From Centipeda infelix ATCC 43532 (GTDB taxonomy: Bacteria; Bacillota; Negativicutes; Selenomonadales; Selenomonadaceae), in NCBI RefSeq assembly GCF_000234095.1, contig NZ_JH376797.1, positions 136,493 to 200,492 on the forward strand: a stretch of 64,000 nucleotides of DNA, in the 5' to 3' direction. Within the stretch, counting starts at the first letter, position 1, and each line of letters opens with the position of its first letter. Under the pieces are notes generated by a model. It saw only the letters and a list, made by a program, of their open reading frames with translations, searched no databases and had not been told where the DNA came from. Below, one piece after another: positions 54,261 to 63,825 of the stretch. Both the position numbers and the translations under genes were made by a program.

Positions 54261-56252
54261 ATGCTGAAAGAATGGATTGTGCACGAGGAGACTGCGGAGG
54301 GCAATGTCCTCGCGCACGCATTGGGGACTGCGCCGATCATCGGACAGATTCTGTGGCATCGCGGCATCAGGACAGAGGCGGCGGCACGAGCATTTCTCCA
54401 TCCGGAGAATGATCCGTTCCATGATCCCTTTCTCATGAGGGATATGGAAAAGGCAGCAGCGCGGATCATGCGCGCGATTCGCGGCGGGGAGCAGATTGTT
54501 GTCTATGGGGACTACGATGTGGACGGGATGACCTCGACCACGCTCTTGATGAAAAATATCCGTGCACTCGGCGGCACGGTCTCCTACTATATCCCGAATC
54601 GCTTTACGGAGGGATACGGCATCAACGGAGCGGCACTGCGTCAGATTGCAGCGGAGGGATGTGGGCTGCTCGTTACAGTGGACTGCGGCATTGCTTCTGT
54701 ACAGACGGTTGCGGATATGGAGCGGGGGATGGACATCATCATCACCGATCATCACTTGCCGGGGAGCACACTGCCACCCGCCTACACCGTCGTCAATCCA
54801 CATCGTTTGGACTGTCCCTATCCTGATAAGGAGCTTGCGGGGGTCGGCGTTGCGTTCAAGCTCGTGCAGGCGCTTTGGCAGATGGCGGAGCAGCGTCTCT
54901 ATACAGATGACATGGATATCGTTGCACTTGGAACAGTTGCAGATCTTGTTCCGCTTGTCGGGGAGAACCGCAAGATTGTTCAGATGGGGCTGCGGGTGAT
55001 GTCGGAGAACCCTTCCGAGGGCATTGCGGCACTGATCCGCGTTGCAGGGCTTGAGGGGAAGGCGATCAATACGGGTATGGTCGGCTTCCAGTTAGCTCCG
55101 CGTCTCAATGCTGCGGGGCGCATCGAGACCGCGCGGCACGGTGTGGAGCTGCTCCTCTCTGCGGACGCGCAGGAGGCGGATCGGACCGCGGGCGAACTGA
55201 ACATGCTCAACACGGAGCGTCGCGATTTGGAACAGAGAATACTCACAGCGGCGGAAGCAATGCTCACGGATTTTACCCCCGATGTGCCCGCTATCGTGGT
55301 TGCGGGTGAGGACTGGAACGCCGGTGTCATCGGTATTGTCGCATCCCGTCTCGTCGAGAAATACTACCGTCCGAGTATCGTGCTTACGCGGCAGGGGGAT
55401 GTCTACAAGGGGTCATGCCGCAGTATCACAGGTCTGCATATATATGAAGCTCTTGCCGCATGCAGAGAGACACTCATCCAATTCGGCGGGCACGAAATGG
55501 CGGCTGGGCTGACGCTTGCGCGTGATCGCGTGGAGGATTTTCGGCGTGCGTTCGCGAACTATGTAAATACGCATTTGACAATAGCGGACTTTACACCGAA
55601 GATCTCCATTGAGGGGATCTTCGCCCCTGCGGACTGGATGCTTGCGATGGTGGAGCAGCTCACTCTGCTTGAGCCGTACGGCATGGGCAATCCGCGCCCC
55701 GTCTTTGGGGTTAGGGATCTGCGTCCGCAGTCGGCGGCGGCGATTGGCGCGGAGGGAAAGCATCTGCGCATGGAGGTCGGAACGCGTACGCAGCACGTGG
55801 CAGCGCTCTACTGGAATGCGGGGGATCTCGCCGAGCTCGTGACAGAGGAGGCAGGGGATTTTGCCTACACGCCGAACATCAACGAGTGGCAGGGGATGCG
55901 CTCCGTGCAGTGCATGGTGGACTCCATCATGCCCGCCGCACATGAGCGCGTCTTTCCGAATCGCGATCTGCTGAAAGCAGTCTATACGTTTCTCAGCCGG
56001 CTGCGCGATGGGACGGATCGGATTCCGTACGGGGAAATTGCGCTTACACGTCATTTTTCACGTGAGGTTTTCCATGTTTCGAGGTATACGATGGAAACGT
56101 CCCTGTGTATTTTTCGCGAACTCGGACTGCTCGCACCTCTGACGGAGGGCGGCTGGCAGTTCATCCCGCCGACAGGAAAAATGGATCTTACGGATGCGCC
56201 GACCTTTCGTCGGCATGAGGACAGAAAGGGGGATATGAACGATGGCGGATGA
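54261..56252 (+). CDS. recJ: Single-strand DNA exonuclease RecJ
   Basis: The product is 663 residues from the ATG at 54261 (AAAGGGGGGAGA upstream). The DHH phosphoesterase motifs are VVYGDYDVDGMTSTTLL, IITDHHLPG, and the DHHA1 block FGGHEMAAGLTL. An OB-like region and an additional C-terminal segment of about 90 residues (ending in a winged-helix-like stretch) make it longer than E. coli RecJ. It acts in mismatch and recombination repair. Its end overlaps the rel start by 11 bases. Confidence 0.95.
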   Translation: MLKEWIVHEETAEGNVLAHALGTAPIIGQILWHRGIRTEAAARAFLHPENDPFHDPFLMRDMEKAAARIMRAIRGGEQIVVYGDYDVDGMTSTTLLMKNIRALGGTVSYYIPNRFTEGYGINGAALRQIAAEGCGLLVTVDCGIASVQTVADMERGMDIIITDHHLPGSTLPPAYTVVNPHRLDCPYPDKELAGVGVAFKLVQALWQMAEQRLYTDDMDIVALGTVADLVPLVGENRKIVQMGLRVMSENPSEGIAALIRVAGLEGKAINTGMVGFQLAPRLNAAGRIETARHGVELLLSADAQEADRTAGELNMLNTERRDLEQRILTAAEAMLTDFTPDVPAIVVAGEDWNAGVIGIVASRLVEKYYRPSIVLTRQGDVYKGSCRSITGLHIYEALAACRETLIQFGGHEMAAGLTLARDRVEDFRRAFANYVNTHLTIADFTPKISIEGIFAPADWMLAMVEQLTLLEPYGMGNPRPVFGVRDLRPQSAAAIGAEGKHLRMEVGTRTQHVAALYWNAGDLAELVTEEAGDFAYTPNINEWQGMRSVQCMVDSIMPAAHERVFPNRDLLKAVYTFLSRLRDGTDRIPYGEIALTRHFSREVFHVSRYTMETSLCIFRELGLLAPLTEGGWQFIPPTGKMDLTDAPTFRRHEDRKGDMNDGG

Positions 56253-58473
56253 TGCTCAAAGGGGTGTCACCATAGATATGATTTTGGATAAGGTGCGCTC
56301 TTATCAGGCGGATGCCGATCTTGCGAAGATACGGAAAGCATACGACTGTGCGGAGAAGGCGCACAGCGGACAGGTTCGCATCTCAGGCGATGCCTACATC
56401 GTCCATCCGCTCAACGTCGCCTATATCCTCACGGGACTTCACCTCGATGACGAGACGATCTGCGCCGCACTCCTGCACGATGTGGTGGAGGATACCTGTG
56501 CGACGCTTGAGGAGATGGATGCGGAGTTCGGCAGGAACATCATGGAGCTCATCGACGGTGTGACGAAGCTCGGACGCATCGAGTATATGTCCAAGGAGGA
56601 TGTCAAGCTCGAGAACTACCGCAAGATGTTCCTCGCGATGGCGAAGGACATCCGCGTCATCATGATAAAACTCGCGGATCGCCTGCACAATATGCGGACG
56701 CTCAAGTATATGCGCGAGGACAAGCGTCAGCGCATCGCCAAGGAGACCATCGAGGTCTACGCACCGCTCGCGAACAGGCTCGGCATTTCCAGCATCAAGG
56801 TGGAGCTCGAGGATCTCTGTCTGCGCTACCTCGAACCAGAGGCGTACTATGCGCTGGTCGAGGAGGTCAAGCACAAGCGGCAGGAGCGGCAGGAGTTTAT
56901 ACGGGAGTCGATTCGGCAGATTCGTGAGAAACTCGAAGCCGCGGGAATTGAGGCGGAGATCAAGGGACGTGCGAAGCATTTTTACAGCATCTACCGCAAG
57001 ATGAAGCGCGATAACAAGAGTGTGAGTGAGATCTATGATCTCTCCGCTGTGCGCGTGCTCGTCTCCTCGGTCAAGGACTGCTACGGTGTGCTCGGGGTCA
57101 TTCACGCGATGTGGAAGCCGATCCCCGGCAGGTTCAAGGACTACATTGCCATGCCAAAGTCGAATGGCTATCAGTCCCTGCACACAACCGTCATGACGCA
57201 TGGCGATCCGCTCGAGATACAGATTCGAACGAAGGCGATGCACCAAGTCTCCGAGTTCGGCGTTGCCGCGCATTGGAAGTACAAGGAGGCGGGGCGCAGC
57301 ATCGGCGCGACCGACGAGAACGATCAGAAGATGTCGTGGCTGCGCCAGATGGTCAGCCTGCAGAAGGAATACGACGATCCGAAGGAATTCTTCGAGGCCC
57401 TGAAGCTCGATGTGTTCTCGGATGAGGTCTTTGTCTTTACGCCGCGCGGCGATGTCATCGACCTGCCGAAGGGGTCGAACCCGATTGACTTTGCCTATCA
57501 CATCCACACGGAGATCGGTCACCGCTGTGTCGGCGCGAAGGTTAACGGAAAGATTGTGCCGCTCGAATACAAGCTCAAGAACGGCGACATCGTGTCGATT
57601 GTCACAAACAAGGGGGGAGGCGGTCCGAGCCCCGATTGGCTGAATACGGTCGCCTCCTCTGCGACGCGCAGCAAGATCCGCGCGTGGTTCAAGAAGGAGA
57701 ACCGCGAGGAGAATGTCGAGCGCGGCATGAACCTCATCCGTGACGAGGCAAAGCGACTCGGCTACGCGCCGAAGGAACTGACGGCGGGCGGGCGGCTCGG
57801 CAAGGTTGCGGAGAAACTCAACGTGCAAAGCGAGGACGATCTCCTAGCTGCACTCGGTTACGGTGGTGTCTCTCTGCGCGGTGTCATGACGAAGCTCATT
57901 GAGCTTCACCAACAGGCGATCAAGGACAGCACGCCACCCGAGGTCTCGCAGATGCTCTCCGAGCTCAAGGCACCGCGTCGCGGCAAGCGCAAGAAGGCGA
58001 GTCACGGCGTCCTCGTCGAGGGCGAGGGCGGCTATCTCGTGCGTCTTGCACGCTGCTGCAACCCGATCCCCGGCGATCCCATCACGGGGTACATCACGCG
58101 CGGGCGCGGCGTATCCGTGCACCGCTCTGACTGTCCGAATGTGCTCAACGATACAGAGTTTACGCGTGTGATTGAGGTGAGCTGGGACATCGGGCTCGAC
58201 AAGGACTATATTGTTGGCATTGAGATTATATGCAACGACCGCAACGGTATGCTCGCTGAACTCCTCGCCGTACCCGCCGAGATGAAGGTCAACATTCACA
58301 CCGTCAACGCAACCCCGAATCGCCGGAACAAGACCTCAACCGTCCTCCTCGGGCTCAACGTCAGCAACATCGATCAGGTCACCCAGGTCATGACGAAAAT
58401 GCGTCTGCTCAAGGATGTTTACCGCGTCACACGTACCATCGGCAGCTCGGCACTCCCGAACGGGGAGGTGTGA
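56242..58473 (+). CDS. rel: Bifunctional (p)ppGpp synthetase/hydrolase Rel
   Basis: The 743 residues hold an HD hydrolase domain (about 45-150; LLHDVVEDTCATLEEM), a RelA/SpoT synthetase domain (about 235-350; FKDYIAMPKSNGYQSLHT, EFGVAAHWKYKE), TGS (about 395-460), a zinc-finger helical region and a C-terminal ACT domain. Both active sites look intact, so one protein would make and degrade the alarmone. recJ-rel adjacency is usual in Firmicutes, but the apt gene often between them is missing. Confidence 0.96.
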   Translation: MADDAQRGVTIDMILDKVRSYQADADLAKIRKAYDCAEKAHSGQVRISGDAYIVHPLNVAYILTGLHLDDETICAALLHDVVEDTCATLEEMDAEFGRNIMELIDGVTKLGRIEYMSKEDVKLENYRKMFLAMAKDIRVIMIKLADRLHNMRTLKYMREDKRQRIAKETIEVYAPLANRLGISSIKVELEDLCLRYLEPEAYYALVEEVKHKRQERQEFIRESIRQIREKLEAAGIEAEIKGRAKHFYSIYRKMKRDNKSVSEIYDLSAVRVLVSSVKDCYGVLGVIHAMWKPIPGRFKDYIAMPKSNGYQSLHTTVMTHGDPLEIQIRTKAMHQVSEFGVAAHWKYKEAGRSIGATDENDQKMSWLRQMVSLQKEYDDPKEFFEALKLDVFSDEVFVFTPRGDVIDLPKGSNPIDFAYHIHTEIGHRCVGAKVNGKIVPLEYKLKNGDIVSIVTNKGGGGPSPDWLNTVASSATRSKIRAWFKKENREENVERGMNLIRDEAKRLGYAPKELTAGGRLGKVAEKLNVQSEDDLLAALGYGGVSLRGVMTKLIELHQQAIKDSTPPEVSQMLSELKAPRRGKRKKASHGVLVEGEGGYLVRLARCCNPIPGDPITGYITRGRGVSVHRSDCPNVLNDTEFTRVIEVSWDIGLDKDYIVGIEIICNDRNGMLAELLAVPAEMKVNIHTVNATPNRRNKTSTVLLGLNVSNIDQVTQVMTKMRLLKDVYRVTRTIGSSALPNGEV

Positions 58474-58487
58474 CCCTTTCTGTCACA

Positions 58488-58516
58488 TTGTTTTTTCGCA
58501 TATTTTGTGGTAATAT
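58488..58516 (+). promoter_or_regulatory. Promoter of ireB-ruvX-DUF1292
   Basis: TTGTTT, 17 bases, then TAATAT with a TGG extension, 33 bases before the ireB ATG. Confidence 0.55.
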
Positions 58517-58549
58517 CAAGCGTATCAATTCCCCTGTGAGGTGAAACTA

Positions 58550-58801
58550 ATGGAAGATCAGAAAACAATGATGTTCTCCTTCGGCGAGGACAAGCCGAAA
58601 GCGGACACTGTCATACGCGAGGCCGCCGCAGCAATGCGGGAAAAGGGATACAACCCCATCAATCAGCTGGTCGGCTATCTGCTCTCGGGTGATCCGGCGT
58701 ATGTCACAAGCCATCATGACGCGCGGAGCAAGATTCGCAGCCTGGAGCGCGACGAACTTCTCGATGAACTTGTGCGGTTCTATCTGGAGCATGAGAAGTG
58801 A
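58550..58801 (+). CDS. ireB: IreB-family regulatory phosphoprotein (UPF0297)
   Basis: The product is 83 residues from the ATG at 58550, 6 bases after GTGAGGTG; a GTG at 58541 is part of that site. [28 protein letters not shown] and the C-terminal DELVRFYLE are typical. In Enterococcus the homologue is a target of the PASTA kinase IreK. It opens the conserved ireB-ruvX-DUF1292 operon. Confidence 0.93.
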   Translation: MEDQKTMMFSFGEDKPKADTVIREAAAAMREKGYNPINQLVGYLLSGDPAYVTSHHDARSKIRSLERDELLDELVRFYLEHEK

Positions 58802-59223
58802 AGCGCTATCTCTCACTGGACATCGGCGACGCGACGATCGGCATTGCCGTCAGCGACCTGCTCGGGCTCACGGCGCAGGGCGTTGAGACAATCCGCCGCA
58901 CAGAGCTCTCTGCTGATCTCGACCGGCTTGCACAGCTTGTGCAGGAGTATGAGCCCACGGGCTTTGTCGCAGGGCTGCCGAGGCACATGAACGGAGATGA
59001 GGGGGAACGCTGTGATATTGTCCGCGCCTTTATGGCAGAGGTGGCAGAACGGTTTCCATCGGTTGCAATCCACTACTGGGATGAGCGTCTGTCGACGGTC
59101 GCTGCCGCGCGTGCTCTCATCGCAGCAGATGTCTCGCGTAAGAAGCGGCGCAAGGTTATCGACAAGATGGCGGCGGTCTACATATTGCAGGGATTTTTGG
59201 ATCGGCAGCAGCATTTGAAATAA
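58798..59223 (+). CDS. ruvX: Putative Holliday junction resolvase RuvX (YqgF)
   Basis: The 141-residue RNase H-fold protein starts at GTG in a 4-base overlap with ireB. The acidic site is [14 protein letters not shown], the middle block [13 protein letters not shown], and the C-terminal [12 protein letters not shown] and [14 protein letters not shown] are present. Family members act in rRNA maturation or junction resolution. Confidence 0.94.
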   Translation: MKRYLSLDIGDATIGIAVSDLLGLTAQGVETIRRTELSADLDRLAQLVQEYEPTGFVAGLPRHMNGDEGERCDIVRAFMAEVAERFPSVAIHYWDERLSTVAAARALIAADVSRKKRRKVIDKMAAVYILQGFLDRQQHLK

Positions 59224-59235
59224 AGGAGAAGTCAA

Positions 59236-59538
59236 ATGGCAGATCACGAAGAACTTCACGATGATGATGTCATCGTTGTGATGACGAATGAGGACGGCGA
59301 CGAGTTTTACTATCGTGAGGAGATGATTATTCCAATCGGGGAGGATCGCTTTGCCGTGCTGGTCGCGCTGAATGTTTCCTCCGAGGAAGATCTTGAGAAC
59401 GCCGAGGAAGGCGACGAGGCGACAATTGCGAAGATTGTCATGGATGACGATGGTGAAGAAATCTACACGGATCCAACGGATGAGGAGTTTGATGCGGTGC
59501 GCCGCGCTTACGAACTGATCGAAGACGAGGAAGAGTGA
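59236..59538 (+). CDS. DUF1292 protein
   Basis: The 100-residue, very acidic protein (VMTNEDGDEFYYREEMIIPIGEDRFAVL broken by a run of Asp/Glu) fits DUF1292/YrzB. The function is unknown. It lies 12 bases after ruvX with AAAGGAG upstream, the third gene of a conserved trio, and before a terminator. Confidence 0.88.
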   Translation: MADHEELHDDDVIVVMTNEDGDEFYYREEMIIPIGEDRFAVLVALNVSSEEDLENAEEGDEATIAKIVMDDDGEEIYTDPTDEEFDAVRRAYELIEDEEE

Positions 59539-59547
59539 GAATGAACG

Positions 59548-59577
59548 GCTGTCATCCGAGGGAGATGACAGCTTTTT
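59548..59577 (+). terminator. Terminator of the ireB operon
   Basis: GCTGTCATC pairs with GATGACAGC, followed by five T. Confidence 0.88.
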
Positions 59578-59617
59578 CTCATCAGTAAGGCAGCCGCAGG
59601 AGAGAGGGAGGATTTGC

Positions 59618-60715
59618 TTGAAGGAGTCGTTGCAGGGAATATGGGACTTCTTGAAGACCAATGGTTTGCGGCAGGCGTTTGATGCCGTCTACCGTGGAAG
59701 GGGAACACCGCTCCAGAAAAAAATTGTGTTCGGGATTCCGGTGCTGGGGATCTTATTCTTTTTGATTGTTCTCCTCGTTATCGTTCCGTTGTCCGAAGCA
59801 CCGTCCCGTACAGGAGCGTCGGGGACACAGATCTACTTTACCGTTCGTCCGGGCATGAGCGTGCGTGAGATCGGGAAAGAACTGCATGAGCGCGGTGTCA
59901 TCGACAGTGAGACAAAGTTCTGGTGGACGGCAAAGCTGAACGGCTTTGAAAACAAGGTCAAGAGCGGTACCTTTGCACTGGAGACGGGCATGGGCGAACG
60001 CGATGCTCTTGAGATGCTGGTCTATGGCAATACGGTGACGATACGATTCACGATTCCCGAGGGCTTCGGTGTGCGTGAGATTGCCGCACGGCTCGAGGAC
60101 GAGGGGCTGGTAAAGGCGGATGATTTTATCGCGCGTGCCAAGACCTACCGCCCCTACCCGTACATTGAGGAGCATGAGAACGTCCGTTATGCGGCAGAGG
60201 GGTTTCTCTTTCCCGATACCTATGAGATCAACGGTGCGTTTGACACCGCACGCATCATGGAGATGATGGCGGAGAACTTTGACCGCCGTCTGACAAAGGA
60301 GATGCGCGACCGTGCGAAAGAGATGAACCTCTCGATCTACGAGCTTGTGACGCTTGCCTCGCTTGTCGAAAAGGAGGCGTATCACGAGGAGGATCGTCCG
60401 ATCATCGCACAGATCTTTTTGAAGCGTCTGCGCATTGGTATGCCCCTGCAGGCGGACCCCACTGTGCAGTATCTCCTTGACGTGCCGAAGGAGGATCTGC
60501 TCTACCGTGATACGGAGATCGAATCTCCGTACAACACCTATCAAAATGTCGGACTGCCGCCGGGACCGATCGCAAGCCCCGGTACGGCATCATTGAATGC
60601 GGTATTGCACCCAGCGGATACGAACTATCTGTACTTCGTCGCCGACCGGAATGGCAACAATTATTATGCGACGAACTACGCGGATCATCTCGATCTTGTT
60701 GATCGAGTACGCTGA
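59618..60715 (+). CDS. mltG: Endolytic transglycosylase MltG
   Basis: The 365 residues start at TTG after a GGGAGGA site. A membrane anchor (about 38-60) is followed by a LysM-like domain (YFTVRPGMSVREIGKEL) and the YceG catalytic domain with the Glu in LVEKEAYHEEDRPIIAQIFLKRL and QADPTVQYLL. It cuts nascent glycan strands and so sets their length. It fits the shape genes elsewhere in the window. Confidence 0.94.
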   Translation: MKESLQGIWDFLKTNGLRQAFDAVYRGRGTPLQKKIVFGIPVLGILFFLIVLLVIVPLSEAPSRTGASGTQIYFTVRPGMSVREIGKELHERGVIDSETKFWWTAKLNGFENKVKSGTFALETGMGERDALEMLVYGNTVTIRFTIPEGFGVREIAARLEDEGLVKADDFIARAKTYRPYPYIEEHENVRYAAEGFLFPDTYEINGAFDTARIMEMMAENFDRRLTKEMRDRAKEMNLSIYELVTLASLVEKEAYHEEDRPIIAQIFLKRLRIGMPLQADPTVQYLLDVPKEDLLYRDTEIESPYNTYQNVGLPPGPIASPGTASLNAVLHPADTNYLYFVADRNGNNYYATNYADHLDLVDRVR

Positions 60716-60731
60716 AGTATTGGGAGGCTGA

Positions 60732-61970
60732 ATGAGAAAAAGACCGGAGCTGCTCGCACCCGCGGGAACGATGGAGAAGCTGCAGATGGCACTCGCCTAT
60801 GGTGCGGATGCCGCGTATCTTGGCGGTGCACAGTTCGGCTTGCGTGCGTTCGGCGGCAACTTCACGGACGAGGAGATACGAGCGGCGGTGCGGCTCGCAC
60901 ACAGGGCAGGGAAGAAGATCTATGTGACCGTCAATGTGTTCCCGCACAATGATGATCTTGTCTCCCTGCCGGATTATCTGCGTACTCTCTCTGAGGCAGA
61001 GGTGGATGCCGTGCTCGTTGCCGATCTCGGTGTCTTTATGCTTGCGCGTGAGGTCGTGCCTACTCTGTCTGTGCATATCAGCACACAGGCGAACAATGTC
61101 AACTGGCGCACGGTACACGCGTGGCAGGAACTCGGTGCGGAGCGCGTTGTGCTCGCGCGGGAGCTTTCGCGCGAGGAGATACGTGAGATTCGCCGACATA
61201 CCGACGTGGAACTGGAGCTGTTTGTACACGGGGCGATGTGCATCTCCTACTCGGGACGATGCCTACTCAGCAGCTATTTTACGGGGCGCGACGCGAACCG
61301 CGGCGAATGTGCGCAGTCCTGCCGTTGGAAGTATGCACTCGTGGAGATGTCGCGTCCCGGGGAATACTACCCCGTCGAGGAAGATGAGCGCGGTACCTAC
61401 ATCATGAACTCGAAGGATCTCTGCCTTCTGCCATATCTGGATGAGGTGGTCGACTGTAGGATTGACAGCCTAAAGATCGAGGGGCGTATGAAGAGTGTCC
61501 ACTATGTCGCGAGCGTGGTCAAGGCATACCGCATGGCGCTCGATGCTTGCCTTTCGGGGAAAACGTATGAGGTGCGGGCAGAGTGGCGGGCGGAGCTGGA
61601 AAAGGTCTCGCACCGCGCCTACACCACGGGATTTTTCTTTGGAAAGACAACGACGGAAGATCAGATCTATGGGTCATCCTCCTACGAACAAACCTCGGAT
61701 TTTGTCGGACTGGTGCGTTCCTATGACACAGAAAAACGGCTTGCGACGGTGGAACAGCGCAACAACATGAAGCTCGGGCAGGAGATCGAGATCTTTCAGC
61801 CTGTGGGCGCGCCCTTTCGACAGGAACTTGCCGAGATGTGGGACGCGGATGGACGGGAGATCACGGCAGCACCGCATCCACAGCAGATTGTCCGTATACG
61901 TATGGAACAGCCGGTTGAGGTGAGCAGTATTTTGCGTCGCGATGTACCGATGAAGAAGGAGGAGCGATGA
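60732..61970 (+). CDS. U32-family peptidase-like protein
   Basis: The 412 residues begin with LLAPAGTMEKLQMAL and carry the U32 signature ELELFVHGAMCISYSGRCLLS and the Cys pair in RGECAQSCRW. That Cys set binds an Fe-S cluster in the tRNA-hydroxylating relatives TrhP and RlhA. A role in 5-hydroxyuridine formation in tRNA is therefore more likely than proteolysis. It overlaps acyP by 4 bases. Confidence 0.9.
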   Translation: MRKRPELLAPAGTMEKLQMALAYGADAAYLGGAQFGLRAFGGNFTDEEIRAAVRLAHRAGKKIYVTVNVFPHNDDLVSLPDYLRTLSEAEVDAVLVADLGVFMLAREVVPTLSVHISTQANNVNWRTVHAWQELGAERVVLARELSREEIREIRRHTDVELELFVHGAMCISYSGRCLLSSYFTGRDANRGECAQSCRWKYALVEMSRPGEYYPVEEDERGTYIMNSKDLCLLPYLDEVVDCRIDSLKIEGRMKSVHYVASVVKAYRMALDACLSGKTYEVRAEWRAELEKVSHRAYTTGFFFGKTTTEDQIYGSSSYEQTSDFVGLVRSYDTEKRLATVEQRNNMKLGQEIEIFQPVGAPFRQELAEMWDADGREITAAPHPQQIVRIRMEQPVEVSSILRRDVPMKKEER

Positions 61971-62251
61971 TGGCAAATGTGATTCGTCGCTATGCATGTG
62001 CTGCAGGGCGTGTGCAGGGCGTAGGATTTCGCATGTTCGTGCGCCAACAAGCGGTGATGAATGACATCACGGGGTGGGTGATGAATATGTCCGACGGTAC
62101 GGTGACGATGGAGCTGCAGGGCGATGCCAATGCCGTCGAGGCTGCCTTTACCGCGATGCGTGCGGGCAATTATTTCATTCATGTGGAGCGTCTGGATATT
62201 GAGGAGCGTGAACCTGTGGACGGAGAGCGGGATTTCACCATCAAATATTAG
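61967..62251 (+). CDS. acyP: Acylphosphatase
   Basis: The 94 residues have GRVQGVGFRMFVRQQA, whose Arg binds phosphate, and GWVMNMSDGTVTMELQG, whose Asn is catalytic. It hydrolyses acyl phosphates such as 1,3-bisphosphoglycerate. The start may be either of two adjacent ATGs. Confidence 0.92.
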   Translation: MMANVIRRYACAAGRVQGVGFRMFVRQQAVMNDITGWVMNMSDGTVTMELQGDANAVEAAFTAMRAGNYFIHVERLDIEEREPVDGERDFTIKY

Positions 62252-62260
62252 GAGTGTATC

Positions 62261-62704
62261 ATGGGGAAAATACTCGTAATGAATGGACCGAACCTCAATC
62301 TGCTCGGTACGCGCGAGCCTGAAATCTATGGCTCTCTGACGCTTGCAGACATCCATGAGCGTCTGCGCTGCCGTGCCAATGAGGCAGGGCTGGAGATTGA
62401 ATTCATGCAGTCGAATCATGAGGGGGTGCTTGTGGATGCGATTCAGCGTGCACGCAGGACGGTGGACTACATCATCCTGAATGCCGCTGCACTCACACAC
62501 TACAGTATCGCCCTCCGTGACGCAATTGCGGCGGTTGATGTGCCCGTCATCGAGGTGCATCTCTCGAATATCCACAAGAGAGAGGAATTCCGTCACAAAT
62601 CTGTGATCGCCCCCGTTGTGGTCGGGCAGATTGCGGGGTTCGGTGCGGAGAGCTATCTGGCGGCACTTGAGATCATTATCTGGCGGATGGGAGACATGCG
62701 ATGA
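62261..62704 (+). CDS. aroQ: 3-dehydroquinate dehydratase, type II
   Basis: The 147-residue enzyme of the shikimate pathway has NGPNLNLLGTREPEIYG with the catalytic Tyr, QSNHEGVLVDAI and EVHLSNIHKREEFRHKS. Its product is the substrate of AroE, encoded at 43397. The stop overlaps the pepP start by 4 bases. Confidence 0.95.
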   Translation: MGKILVMNGPNLNLLGTREPEIYGSLTLADIHERLRCRANEAGLEIEFMQSNHEGVLVDAIQRARRTVDYIILNAAALTHYSIALRDAIAAVDVPVIEVHLSNIHKREEFRHKSVIAPVVVGQIAGFGAESYLAALEIIIWRMGDMR

Positions 62705-63777
62705 ACATGGAAGCGCGTATTGCGCGTTTACGTGCACTGCTCACTGAAAAGATTGTGGACGCAGTGCTCATAACAAAGGAGGAGAACGTTCACTACTTCA
62801 GTGGATTTCGCGGAGATTCAACGGTGCTCCTCGTGACGCATGAACGCCTTCTGCTCGTGACGGACAGCCGCTATACGGAGCAGGCTGCGGTACAGGCACC
62901 CCTCTATGAGGTTGTCGAGCAGCGGGACGGTCTGTATGGGAAAGCTGCGGAGCTTGCGGCGGACGCCGGTGTTGTCTCCCTTGCCTTCGAGGGCGGAGCA
63001 CTCGTCTACATCAAGGTGATATGGCTGCGCGAACGGCTCGGTGAAATTTCCTTCGATACGCCGCTGAATCTCGATCTGCTGCGGCAGGTGAAGGATGCGG
63101 ATGAGATTGCGCTCATCCGCCGTGCGTGCAAAATTGCGGACGAGGGCTTTGCCCATATCCTTTCATACATTCAGCCGGGTATGACGGAGATGGAGGTCGC
63201 TGCGGAGCTTGAGCATCACATGCGTATGCTTGGCTCGGAGCGTCCCGCGTTTCAGACCATCATCGCATCGGGGATACGCGGAAGTTTGCCGCACGGTGTC
63301 GCAAGCGATAAGACGATTGCACGTGGGGATCTTGTGACAATGGACTTTGGTGCGGTCTGCGCGGGTTATCATTCGGATATCACACGCACCATCTGTGTGG
63401 GGCACGCGGACGCGCGGCAGCGCGAACTCTATGATGCGGTTCTCACGGCACAGAAGCGTGCACTGACGGCATTGCGCCCCGGCGTTACGGGCATTGAGGT
63501 CGATCGCGTGGCGCGGGATTATCTCGCGGAGCACAATCTCAATCAGTATTTCGGGCACGGGCTTGGGCACAGCCTCGGACTTGAGATCCACGAGGAGCCG
63601 CGTCTCTCGAAGGCGGGCAAGGATGTTTTGCAGCCGAATATGCTCATTACGGATGAGCCCGGCGTCTACATCCCGAGCTGGGGCGGCATTCGCATCGAGG
63701 ATACCGTCCTCATCACGGCAGATGGCTCGGAGGCACTGACGCATGCGTCAAAAGAATTTATTGAAATCTGCACATAA
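62701..63777 (+). CDS. pepP: Xaa-Pro aminopeptidase-like M24 peptidase
   Basis: The 358 residues have a creatinase N-terminal domain (about 1-125; YFSGFRGDSTVLLVT) and the pita-bread M24 domain. The five metal ligands are visible: Asp in MDFGAVCAGYHSDITRT (two), His in GHGLGHSLGLEIHE, Glu in DEPGVYIP and Glu in GIRIEDT. It removes N-terminal residues before Pro. Placement before efp is common in Firmicutes. Confidence 0.92.
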   Translation: MNMEARIARLRALLTEKIVDAVLITKEENVHYFSGFRGDSTVLLVTHERLLLVTDSRYTEQAAVQAPLYEVVEQRDGLYGKAAELAADAGVVSLAFEGGALVYIKVIWLRERLGEISFDTPLNLDLLRQVKDADEIALIRRACKIADEGFAHILSYIQPGMTEMEVAAELEHHMRMLGSERPAFQTIIASGIRGSLPHGVASDKTIARGDLVTMDFGAVCAGYHSDITRTICVGHADARQRELYDAVLTAQKRALTALRPGVTGIEVDRVARDYLAEHNLNQYFGHGLGHSLGLEIHEEPRLSKAGKDVLQPNMLITDEPGVYIPSWGGIRIEDTVLITADGSEALTHASKEFIEICT

Positions 63778-63789
63778 AACCGCTATAAT
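63761..63789 (+). promoter_or_regulatory. Promoter of efp
   Basis: TTGAAA lies in the end of pepP, 17 bases before TATAAT, which is 36 bases before the efp ATG. Confidence 0.75.
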
Positions 63790-63825
63790 ATGCAGAGATG
63801 ATTACTATATGGAGGAACGAATAAT